From assembly GCA_963728295.1 (NCBI GenBank), contig CAVSKB010000006.1:496001-560000 (forward strand): a stretch of DNA of 64,000 nucleotides. The letters are read 5' to 3'. The translations under genes were made by a program, and so were the position numbers. The DNA comes from DATJKD01 sp963728295 (GTDB lineage Bacteria > Pseudomonadota > Gammaproteobacteria > Steroidobacterales > Steroidobacteraceae). The notes beneath the pieces were generated by a model. The model worked only from the letters and a program-made list of their open reading frames with translations, was not told the DNA's origin and did no database searches. Positions 47,758 through 54,972 of the stretch are shown one piece after another (the stretch's first letter is position 1; each line of letters starts with the position of its first letter).

Positions 47758-48855
47758 TCAGGGCGGTCCGGTAAGCCAGGAGACCGCGAGCAGGCTCGTG
47801 CAGCAGACCGCGAGTGCGACCATGGCGGCTGCGAGAAACGCGCGCCAGCCGAGTGTCCGCACCTCGCGCAGCGAGATGCCGAGCCCGATCGCCGTCATGC
47901 CGCAGACGAGCAGCAGGTCGGACGCGGCGAGCCCGGCGGCGATCAGCCCTGACCATGCGTCCGCTGCACCGGTGCCGGCAAACGCCGCGTCGCCCGCAGT
48001 CCGCAGTACCGCGAGCAGCACGAACGCGACGAGGAACCCGGGCAGTGCCTGCCGCAGCGGGATCTCAGCGGTCCCCGTCGAGCCGTTCGCCGAACCGCGC
48101 ATCGAGAACGCGGCCAGCGGGATGAGCACCAGCATCGACAGGTTGCGGAGCAGCTTCGTGAAGCCCGCGACCGCCACCGCGTCCGGGGCGGCAAACTGCT
48201 GCGCGTAGATCATCGCCGCGCCCATGACCTGCGAGGTGTCGTGGATCGCGGTACCGAGGAACATGCCGGCGGCGGTAGCGTTGCCGCGGAAGAGCGCATC
48301 GGCGAGCCATGGATAGAGAAGCATCCCCGTGCTTCCGAGCAGGACGACGCAGGTCAGCGCGACGCCCGTGTCGGCCGGCCGCGCGCGAAGCACCGGCGCG
48401 GCCGCAGCCACGGCCGTGCAGCCGCAAACCGCCGTGCCGAGCGCGAGAAGTTGCGCAAAGGCGCGAGGCAGGCCGAGCAGACGGCCGAGCAAGGTTGCGG
48501 TCGCGAGCGCAGTAACCATGCAACCGACCGCAACGGTGATCGCGACCGGGCCGACCGCCGCCATGCCGGCCAGCGTGAGTCGAAGGCCGACGAGCGCGAT
48601 GCCGATTCGAAGCACGCGCTGCGCGACGATCTGCACACCGGGTTCGAAGCGGGAGCTCACACCGAAGGTGTTGCGCCAGGCAATACCGAGCAGAACCGCA
48701 AGCACGATCGCGCTGACCGGCACGCCGGCCCCCTGTCCGAGCTGGGAGATCGCGACGGCGCCGAGTTTTGCGGTCGCCGCCAGTGCGATCGCCAGAGCGA
48801 TCCCCGCAACGGGCGCGCGGCGCCACGTTGTCGATCGCGCGAGGCCGAGAGACAT
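47758..48855 (-). CDS. YeiH-family putative sulfate exporter
   Basis: 365 residues, intact from ATG 48855 (MSLGLARSTTWRRAPVAGIA). About ten transmembrane helices carry the family's conserved stretches: IVLAVLLGIAWRNTF, RVLRIGIALVGLRLTLA, ALGTAVCGCTAVAAAAPVLR, LGTAIHDTSQVMGAAMIY, and FLVAFVLLAVLRTAGDA. The TAVCGxxA and H-x2-S-Q-V motifs are characteristic. The transported anion is unproven for most members. It starts 10 bases after the DUF6356 stop, so the two form an operon. Confidence 0.9.
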   Translation of the reverse strand: MSLGLARSTTWRRAPVAGIALAIALAATAKLGAVAISQLGQGAGVPVSAIVLAVLLGIAWRNTFGVSSRFEPGVQIVAQRVLRIGIALVGLRLTLAGMAAVGPVAITVAVGCMVTALATATLLGRLLGLPRAFAQLLALGTAVCGCTAVAAAAPVLRARPADTGVALTCVVLLGSTGMLLYPWLADALFRGNATAAGMFLGTAIHDTSQVMGAAMIYAQQFAAPDAVAVAGFTKLLRNLSMLVLIPLAAFSMRGSANGSTGTAEIPLRQALPGFLVAFVLLAVLRTAGDAAFAGTGAADAWSGLIAAGLAASDLLLVCGMTAIGLGISLREVRTLGWRAFLAAAMVALAVCCTSLLAVSWLTGPP

Positions 48856-48865
48856 CGAGCCCGCG

Positions 48866-49138
48866 TCAGCGGATCGCGGCGCGGCGGCCGATCGGTCGCT
48901 GACCCACGGCCGCGACGGACGGCTGTGGCTGTCGCTGCCGGGCGACCATGCGCTGGTGCAGATCGGTGATGCAGTTGCTGCCGGTACGCTCGAAGAGGAA
49001 GGGCAGCAGACCGTGCACCAGACAGGCCAAGCCACCGAGCACCATGCGCAGGCCGAAGGTGCCCGCCGCGAGCAGGTGCTGGAAGTAAGTCTCGCCAACC
49101 GACTCGGGGTGTTCAGTGAAGAGGCGGTGCGGATCCAT
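48866..49138 (-). CDS. DUF6356-like small membrane protein
   Basis: 90 residues: MDPHRLFTEHPESVGETYFQ, HLLAAGTFGLRMVLGGLACL, VHGLLPFLFERTGSNCITDL, HQRMVARQRQ. The pattern FTEHPxSVGETYxxH plus a hydrophobic helix and a FLFxxTGS motif is that of DUF6356. Function unknown. First gene of the two-gene operon with the YeiH exporter, divergent from an Lrp/AsnC regulator. Confidence 0.8.
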   Translation of the reverse strand: MDPHRLFTEHPESVGETYFQHLLAAGTFGLRMVLGGLACLVHGLLPFLFERTGSNCITDLHQRMVARQRQPQPSVAAVGQRPIGRRAAIR

Positions 49139-49249
49139 GCCGTAAAGAGTAGTCCCGTCGGGCCGCAACAGGATTGCTAATCCGGTGACTGCTTCGGCTT
49201 TTTGAGCAATTCTGTTGCGCTCTGCACCGGTTTCTGGGTACTTTGTCTC

Positions 49250-49717
49250 ATGGACAGGCTGGATCGTCGAATTCTCGAGCTGATGCAGAAGGATGCATCG
49301 TTGCCGGCGGCCGAGATCGCGGAAAAGGTCGGCCTCTCGAAGGCGCCCTGCTGGCGGCGGATCCGACGGCTGCACGACGACGGGGTGATCCGCCGCATCG
49401 TCGCGGTGCTCGATCCGAAGGCGCTGAACGTGGGTACCACGGTGTTCGTCACCATCAAGGCGGCGAGCCACAGCTCGGCCTGGTTCGAGCAGTTCGCACG
49501 TACGGTGCGCGAAATTCCCGAAGTGGTGGAGCTCTACCGCCTGAGCGGCAACGTCGATTACCTGATGCGGGTCTGTGTCCCGGACATCGACGCGTATGAC
49601 GAGGTTTACAAGAAGCTGATCGCGAACTGCGATTTCCTGGACGTGAGCGCGAGCTTCTCGCTCGAGACCATCAAGTCGACGACAGCGCTGCCGCTCACCT
49701 ACCTTGGCGGGGAGTAG
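49250..49717 (+). CDS. Lrp/AsnC-family transcriptional regulator
   Basis: Start chosen at ATG 49250, which opens the usual MDRLDRRILELMQKDASLPA. HTH: AAEIAEKVGLSKAPCWRRIR RLHDDGVI. The C-terminal RAM effector domain runs from TTVFVTIKAASHSSAWFEQF through VVELYRLSGNVDYLMRVCVP to FSLETIKSTTALPL. 155 residues, normal for the family. These are feast/famine regulators binding amino acids. The divergent neighbours (DUF6356-YeiH) across a 110-base gap are its likely targets. Confidence 0.93.
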   Translation: MDRLDRRILELMQKDASLPAAEIAEKVGLSKAPCWRRIRRLHDDGVIRRIVAVLDPKALNVGTTVFVTIKAASHSSAWFEQFARTVREIPEVVELYRLSGNVDYLMRVCVPDIDAYDEVYKKLIANCDFLDVSASFSLETIKSTTALPLTYLGGE

Positions 49718-49770
49718 AGCGACAGCAGTGTATCGCCCTGGCCGTTGAGCTGACTCCAGCGGCCAGCAAA

Positions 49771-50623
49771 CTAGTTCAAAGCTTTGGTATTCCGGAGGGC
49801 GGCCGTCCAGTAGCGCGGCGTCGGATACAGCCACGATATCGCCGGTGGCGATGCAAACTTCTTCCACTGGCCAACCGGCTGCGCCAGTCGATCCGCAATC
49901 GCGATCAGTGCAGCTGGATTATTTGTCATGCCGAGGTGACTCCCCGTGATCTCGATGTTCTCCCGGCGCGGGCCCGGCGATTCCGCGCACGCCGGCCAGC
50001 TCACGATGCCGTCGGTCCTCGAATAGATACAGGTCACCGGTACGTCGATCGCCGGGCGTTGGTGCTCGTCGAGACGTAAGTCACCAAGCTCCAATTTGGC
50101 GATCTTTGCCGGGCCCAGCAGGCTACTCAGGAGGCTTCGATCGCCGAGGTGTGCGCGAAACCGGAACGGGGAGCCCAGCAGGATGAGCTGGCGCACCGAA
50201 GCGCGATGGCTGCGCGCCAGCTCTCGCGCATACATGCCACCGAGACTCCAGCCGATGATGCTCACCGGCGCGCCATGTTTCGCCGTGATCTCGAGGAGGC
50301 GGGCCGCTATTCGATCCAACGTGCCGGTTTCGCCGGTCATTCGGCCTGTCTTCGAGCCATACACAAAGTACCCGACCGAACGCAGCCGGCGGCGCAGCCC
50401 CCGCGTCGAAGCTATCCGAAGTGCCGAACGCGGACAGCACGAGCACTGGATGGCCGTCGCCGCGGGGCAGATAGCGAAGCAGCGGTCCCACACCGACCGA
50501 GGCGAGCAACTCCATGCTCGCGCGCATCGGCTCGAGGGCGAGCAGGGACGGATGGGGTGACTTCACCGCGCGGCGCGGCGCGGCGGACGAAGCGGAATCG
50601 CGATCCTTGTCAATTCGCTGCAT
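49771..50623 (-). CDS. Alpha/beta hydrolase (one frameshift)
   Basis: About 284 residues from ATG 50623. First frame: MELLASVGVGPLLRYLPRGD GHPVLVLSAFGTSDS. After a one-base slip in a G run near 50400: LRRRLRSVGYFVYGSKTGRM, nucleophile elbow SIIGWSLGGMYARELA, catalytic Asp region TCIYSRTDGIVSW, and His in EITGSHLGMTNNP. The locus is 3n+1. It resembles esterase/PGAP1-like hydrolases; substrate unknown. It is divergent from the B12-dependent regulator and may be one of its targets. Confidence 0.82.
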
Positions 50624-50670
50624 GGGAACGGGTCCTCGTAAGCGGTGCTGGTGCGTAATTGGAACGCGAC

Positions 50671-50742
50671 TGTACATGTTGTGTATATCTCACTAAGGTA
50701 AGTTTTTACGCATGTATAACTAATCTGTATAAGATATGTATA
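50671..50742 (+). promoter_or_regulatory. TGTATA repeat cluster, candidate operator of the CarH/LitR-type regulator
   Basis: Four exact TGTATA words at 50682, 50713, 50726 and 50737, plus TGTACA at 50671, lie in the 112-base AT-rich gap between divergent hydrolase and regulator genes. The last overlaps the regulator's first ATG. MerR-type photoreceptors of this class bind clusters of short AT-rich repeats at their own promoters; assignment here is inference. Confidence 0.55.
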
Positions 50743-51641
50743 TGCATAACACGGAACTTTTCCCGATCCGTACCGTTGCCTCCATCACGGGCATGAACCC
50801 CGGGACTCTCCGCGCGTGGGAGCGCCGCTATGGGTTGGTCAAGCCACTCCGTACGGAAACGGGCAGGCGGATGTACACACGGGAGCACATCGACCTCGTG
50901 CATCGCGTGCACGCGATGCTCGAGAGCGGGATGGGTATCGGCCAGGTGTCGCAGAGCCTGCAGGGCTCCGTTCACCAGGAGGCTCCCTCCGGCGACACCT
51001 GGATGGTCTGGCGAAAGCGAATGAGCTCAGCGGTATCTCGATTCGACGAGCCTGCACTCGAGAGGCTGTATGACGATGCCCTTGCCACGCATCCGCTCGA
51101 TCGCGTCACAAGCAGGTTACTTCTGCCGCTGCTCGCGGAGCTCGGGGACCGTTGGGAATCCGCGGAGGGGAGCGTCGCGGAGGAACACTTTTTCGCCACG
51201 TTCTTGCGCAACAAGATCGGCGCCCGCTTTCATCACCGAGCGGCCCTGACCGCGGGACCTATGCTGCTCGGCGCTTGCGCGCCCGGTGAGCATCACGAGA
51301 TAGGGCTGATGCTGTTCGCGCTCGCCGCACACGATGCCGGAATGCGCTCGGTGTTACTCGGCGCAAACACACCGCTCGCCGACCTGCCGCTCGTGTGCCG
51401 GCGCGCCGAATGCGATGCGGTGGTGATCTCGAGTTCCATGGAGCCGTCTCCGGAATTCCTCCGCGAGGGACTCCGTTCGCTGGTCCTCAGGGCCAGGAGG
51501 CCCGTTTTCGTGGGTGGGGACTCGTCAGTTCGTCACCGCGACGCGATCGTTTCGGCCGGGGCGATCGCTCTGGGCACCGACATCCCGCTTGGCGTGCGGC
51601 GCATCGCCGGCGAGCTTTCCCCGCACAAAGAAACGAATTGA
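50736..51641 (+). CDS. MerR-family cobalamin-binding regulator, CarH/LitR type
   Basis: 301 residues. MerR HTH: FPIRTVASITGMNPGTLRAW ERRYGLVKPLRT. A helical domain follows with the adenosylcobalamin-capping motif W-x9-E-H as WESAEGSVAEEHFF, then the B12-binding domain with ExHxxG (PGEHHEIGLMLFAL), where the His would be the lower axial ligand, and the GVGG-like end FVGGDSSVRHR. Known members bind adenosylcobalamin as tetramers in the dark, repress transcription, and release DNA in light. Two starts are possible (50736, 50742); no strong ribosome site is present. Confidence 0.88.
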   Translation: MYMHNTELFPIRTVASITGMNPGTLRAWERRYGLVKPLRTETGRRMYTREHIDLVHRVHAMLESGMGIGQVSQSLQGSVHQEAPSGDTWMVWRKRMSSAVSRFDEPALERLYDDALATHPLDRVTSRLLLPLLAELGDRWESAEGSVAEEHFFATFLRNKIGARFHHRAALTAGPMLLGACAPGEHHEIGLMLFALAAHDAGMRSVLLGANTPLADLPLVCRRAECDAVVISSSMEPSPEFLREGLRSLVLRARRPVFVGGDSSVRHRDAIVSAGAIALGTDIPLGVRRIAGELSPHKETN

Positions 51642-51716
51642 ATTGTCGGCGTCAGCTAGTCCGCGCGTCAGAAGCTGAACTGCGACCGAAGCGCGTTGCT
51701 CGCATTTGCTCTTCCC

Positions 51717-52487
51717 TCAGCGCAGAACGACGAAGGCGTAGCTCTCGAATGTAGCCCGCGCGCTGTCACTGCGAATGAAATCGACAAAACGGGCGGCGTC
51801 CGGGCCCGCCTTCGTGGTCAGCGCAACCGGGTACGTAATCGGCAGGTGCGACTCCGCCGGGAACAGCCCGACGAGTCGCACGCGCTTTTCGATGCGGGCG
51901 TCCGTCGCGTAAACGATGCCGAGCGGCGCCTCACCGCGAGCGACATACATGAGTGCAACGCGGACATCCTCCGCGCGCGCCAGACGGTCCGCGACGTCGT
52001 TCCACACACCGAGGCTCGTCAGTGCGCTGCGTGCGTAGCGGCCGACGGGCACGCCGTCGGGATCTCCAGTCGCGAGGCGGCCAGTTCCCAGTGCGCTGGC
52101 CAGCGGAAATCCCGGCGCGATTGTTAGTTCGATCTTGCTGTCCGCTGGGGCGATCAGCGCGAGTCGATTCCCCAGTACGTTGTGGCGCGAAGACTTCTGG
52201 ATGCGGCCCCGCTGTTCCAGGTAGTCCATCCACTCCTGGTCCGCCGAGAAGAACACGTGGGCGCCGGCGCCGGCCTCGATCTGGCGCGCGAGAATGGAAC
52301 TCGCGGCGAAGTTGAATCTGACGGCCACGCCGGTGGACATCTTGAACTCGTCCCCGAGTTTGCCGAGAACGTCTGTCAGCGACGCAGCGGCAAACACCGT
52401 CACCGGTGAACGCAAGAGGTCAGCCGAAAGCGCCGCGTTGCAAAACAGGACCGCCACGGTCGCAAGGATCGTCCGAACGCGGAGCAT
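51717..52487 (-). CDS. modA: Molybdate ABC transporter substrate-binding protein
   Basis: 256 residues, intact. A signal peptide (RTILATVAVLFCNAALSADL) is followed by the ModA fold: VTVFAAASLTDVLGKLGDEF, VRFNFAASSILARQIEAGAG, VFFSADQEWMDYLEQRG, LATGDPDGVPVGRYARSALT, VARGEAPLGIVYATDA, LPITYPVALTTKAGPDAARF. The Ser/Ala/Thr oxyanion ligands of ModA appear in AAASL and AASS. It is periplasmic. modB and modC are not in the window. It is divergent from the ModE-like gene with an inverted repeat between. Confidence 0.92.
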   Translation of the reverse strand: MLRVRTILATVAVLFCNAALSADLLRSPVTVFAAASLTDVLGKLGDEFKMSTGVAVRFNFAASSILARQIEAGAGAHVFFSADQEWMDYLEQRGRIQKSSRHNVLGNRLALIAPADSKIELTIAPGFPLASALGTGRLATGDPDGVPVGRYARSALTSLGVWNDVADRLARAEDVRVALMYVARGEAPLGIVYATDARIEKRVRLVGLFPAESHLPITYPVALTTKAGPDAARFVDFIRSDSARATFESYAFVVLR

Positions 52488-52505
52488 TTCCCTCCCGGGT
52501 TCTCT

Positions 52506-52529
52506 CGATATGTTCGATTGGATATATCG
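52506..52529. promoter_or_regulatory. Candidate ModE-type operator
   Basis: Inverted repeat CGATAT-N12-ATATCG lies in the 122-base modA/modE-like divergent gap, just upstream of modA. It resembles the palindromic AT-rich halves with outer CG of ModE boxes. Confidence 0.5.
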
Positions 52530-52609
52530 TGCTTGATCGGGTCGCTCACCGCAACTCTGTGCGTCGGGGCGCGGCGTGACCTAGAGTCGATCTTGGAAGG
52601 ATAGAGACC

Positions 52610-53032
52610 ATGAGCAACCCACGCGTTCGTCTTCGTCTGGACTTCGGACTTGGCCGAGGCCTTGGGCCGGGGAAGGTGAGCCTGCTCGAAGAGTTGCAGC
52701 GAACGAAGTCCCTCTCCGCCGCTGCGAAATCACTCGGCATGAGCTATCGGCGTGCTTGGGTTCTGCTGCAGAGCATGAACGGACTTTTCGACGGGCCACT
52801 CGCGCTGACGAGTAAAGGTGGGCACGGTGGCGGAGGCGGCACACAGGTGACAGAACGCGGCCAAGAAATCGTGGCCGCCTTCCGGCGTGCCGAAGGGCAA
52901 GCTTCGCTCGCGGTCTCGCAGGCGTTCCGTTCCTTCACGACAGCGAACACCGAACCGCCGCTGCAGGCGAAGGTGAAGCGGATAAGTAAGACAACAGCGC
53001 GGCCGCAGGGTCGGCGCCGCACACCGAGGTGA
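52610..53032 (+). CDS. ModE-like winged-helix regulator lacking the molybdate-binding domain
   Basis: 140 residues. The N-terminal ModE/LysR-type HTH is clear: KVSLLEELQRTKSLSAAAKS LGMSYRRAWVLLQSMNGLFD, TSKGGHGGGGGTQVTERGQE IVAAFRRAEG. After about residue 110 it ends in a basic tail (KVKRISKTTARPQGRRR); the C-terminal MOP domains of E. coli ModE that sense molybdate are absent. Such one-domain forms are common, and how they sense molybdate is unclear. It likely regulates modA. Confidence 0.85.
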   Translation: MSNPRVRLRLDFGLGRGLGPGKVSLLEELQRTKSLSAAAKSLGMSYRRAWVLLQSMNGLFDGPLALTSKGGHGGGGGTQVTERGQEIVAAFRRAEGQASLAVSQAFRSFTTANTEPPLQAKVKRISKTTARPQGRRRTPR

Positions 53033-53039
53033 TCAAAGA

Positions 53040-53588
53040 TCAATCGTCGTGGTCGCGATCGTCGTCGTGCCTGCCGCCCTTGTCCTTGTCCTTGTGCTTG
53101 CGATCGCCGTCCTCGTTCTTGCGGCGTTCGAGCATCTGCTCGCGCTGCTCAGGCGTCATCTGTTGCCAGCGCTCGCGTAGCTCCTGCTTCTGCTCGGGCG
53201 ACATGTCCTGGTAACGCTTTACGCCCTGGCGCAGTCGATCCTGCTCCTCGGGCGGCAGCGACTTGAAGCGGTCATAGCGCTCCTTCATTCGCTCGCGTTC
53301 CTCGGGCGGCAGGCTCTTCCAGTGCTCGGCCCGTTCGCGCACCTGTTGACGCTGCTCGGGCGACATCGATTCCCAGCGCTCGGCGCCGCGTGTCAGCGCC
53401 TGCTGGCGCCCGGGTGGCAGCTGGTCCCAGCGCTCGCGCATCGGCTCGAGCACGTCCTGCTGCGCGGGCGTAAGTTGCTGCCATTGCACGCCACGATTCT
53501 GCTTGGCGTCGTGGTCGTCATCCGCGGCGACAACGGCCGGCACCGCGACCATCGCGGTTCCTGCTACCAGTGCAATCCAGCGCTTCAT
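53040..53588 (-). CDS. Periplasmic DUF3106 protein
   Basis: About 182 residues from MKRWIALVAGTAMVAVPAVV (signal peptide). The body is a chain of repeats of the type W/F-x-x-[LM][ST/P]PEQ[RQ]: QWQQLTPAQQDVLEPMRERW, LTRGAERWESMSPEQRQQVR, KERYDRFKSLPPEEQDRLRQ, QQMTPEQREQMLERR, ending in a charged DHDD tail. DUF3106 proteins commonly follow an ECF sigma and a small membrane protein, as here, and probably belong to that envelope response. Confidence 0.85.
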   Translation of the reverse strand: MKRWIALVAGTAMVAVPAVVAADDDHDAKQNRGVQWQQLTPAQQDVLEPMRERWDQLPPGRQQALTRGAERWESMSPEQRQQVRERAEHWKSLPPEERERMKERYDRFKSLPPEEQDRLRQGVKRYQDMSPEQKQELRERWQQMTPEQREQMLERRKNEDGDRKHKDKDKGGRHDDDRDHDD

Positions 53589-53616
53589 ACGATCCATCCG
53601 CACAATGTGGCGCGAC

Positions 53617-53994
53617 TCAGCCGACGCCGTTGCTCCCGTTGCCTGCCTGGTCCGCCACCCAACTGTAGAACTCCGGGTCCTCAGTCATCAATTCGAAGTC
53701 GTCGCCCTCGGCGGCGAGCTCGACCATCTCGATCGGCGCCTCGCCGTTGACCTGGACCTGCGGCGAGTTGCCCGTCTCGGGCACGCGCCACAGCACTGCC
53801 GCGACCAGCGCGGCGGCCACTGCGCCCACCGGCGCCCAGCTGCGCCAGGCCGGCGCGCGTACGGGCGCACTGTCCGCGAGCGCGGCCTGCCTCGCCCGAT
53901 TGAGCCGTGAACGGATCTCCGCGTCCAGACTCTCGACGCTTGCGTCGAAGGTGTCGCGGGCCTTGAGCTCGAAATCAGTCATCTGCTCTTTCAT
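53617..53994 (-). CDS. Membrane protein downstream of ECF sigma, putative anti-sigma factor
   Basis: About 125 residues from ATG 53994 (MKEQMTDFELKARDTFDASV). N-terminal cytoplasmic helices (LDAEIRSRLNRARQAALADS), one transmembrane helix (WAPVGAVAAALVAAVLWRV), then a short periplasmic acidic tail (IEMVELAAEGDDFELMTEDP). The topology and position directly after the sigma gene fit an anti-sigma or DUF3619-like partner; sequence alone does not prove it. Confidence 0.65.
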   Translation of the reverse strand: MKEQMTDFELKARDTFDASVESLDAEIRSRLNRARQAALADSAPVRAPAWRSWAPVGAVAAALVAAVLWRVPETGNSPQVQVNGEAPIEMVELAAEGDDFELMTEDPEFYSWVADQAGNGSNGVG

Positions 53995-53999
53995 GTCGA

Positions 54000-54656
54000 T
54001 CACCACGCATCACCAAGCTGCTTACGCAACGTTCCGAGGGCGCGAAAATAATGCGTCTTGACGCTGCCCTCTGAACACCCCATCGCGGCGGCGGTCTCCG
54101 CCACGTCCATACCCTCGAGACAACGCAACGTAAACGCCTCACGCTGACGCGCCGGCAGAACCCCGAGGGCCCGCTCCAGGCGCTGTATTGCTTCCGACGC
54201 CATCAACCGCTCGCTCGGATCCGGCGCGCCATCCGATACATTCTCGAACGGATCGTCCGGCCCGTCCTCATCCGGACGCAGGCTTCCGGGCCACAGCGAA
54301 AATATGCGCGAGCGTACGCTGTTGCGCCGCTGCGAATCGCGGATACCGTTGTAGAGGATCCGGTAGAACAGGGGCTTCCACTCCTCTGCCGGTCGCTGCC
54401 CGTAACTCTGCGCGAGCCGAAGCATCGCACCTTGCACGATATCGAGGGCATCGTCGGCATTCCGCACCGCCATCTGTGCAATCCGGAAGGCACGCTTTTC
54501 CACGCTGGCAAGAAACCGGTCGAGCGCTTGGCTGTGCTCCAGACGGACGTCCTCCTGCCCGACCGGCTCCGCGTCGAGGAGCCTCGCCGCGGCACCGAAA
54601 TCGAGAGTACCAGAGCGTTTCATGCGCGTAGACTCGTCCGGTGGCGGCTGCATCAT
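54000..54656 (-). CDS. ECF-type RNA polymerase sigma factor
   Basis: Region 2: FRIAQMAVRNADDALDIVQG AMLRLAQSYG. Region 4: LERALGVLPARQREAFTLRC LEGMDVAETAAAMGCSEGSV KTHYFRALGTLRKQLGDAW. The frame is intact. Start taken at the paired ATGs (54656); the frame extends to 54728 but adds an atypical leader. Its TGA overlaps the start region of the next gene, so the two are translationally coupled. It presumably controls its own operon; the divergent priA lies 316 bases away across an AT-richer region. Confidence 0.88.
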   Translation of the reverse strand: MMQPPPDESTRMKRSGTLDFGAAARLLDAEPVGQEDVRLEHSQALDRFLASVEKRAFRIAQMAVRNADDALDIVQGAMLRLAQSYGQRPAEEWKPLFYRILYNGIRDSQRRNSVRSRIFSLWPGSLRPDEDGPDDPFENVSDGAPDPSERLMASEAIQRLERALGVLPARQREAFTLRCLEGMDVAETAAAMGCSEGSVKTHYFRALGTLRKQLGDAW

Positions 54657-54972
54657 TCCGGCTCCTGTGGGGCCAAAACGCCAGTCGCGCCAATCGGTTG
54701 ACGGGTTTTGATGTGCAAAGTTGTGCACTGCGACGCCGTGGGCGGGCCGGGGCCATCGGGCGCGAGGCGGCCCGGACCCGTTCCGGAGGCCGAAAGTCCG
54801 TTGATCGGGCTTAAGTCTTTGATTTTTAAACGAAGGCGGCCTGTCGGATAATTCTTACGCAGAGCGAAAAAACTTGCTGGTGCCGCCGACACTTGGTCGC
54901 CCTCTGCGCAGGTCATCAACAGACTTGTCCACTGTTTTTGTGCACAAGACGGGCTAGGCGGTCGCACTACGT
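54657..54972. promoter_or_regulatory. 316-base divergent intergenic region (sigma operon / priA)
   Basis: No gene is seen. The central part (about 54805-54875) is locally AT-rich, with tttgatttttaaacg and ggataattcttacg, suitable for promoters on both strands. No motif can be assigned with confidence. Confidence 0.4.
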
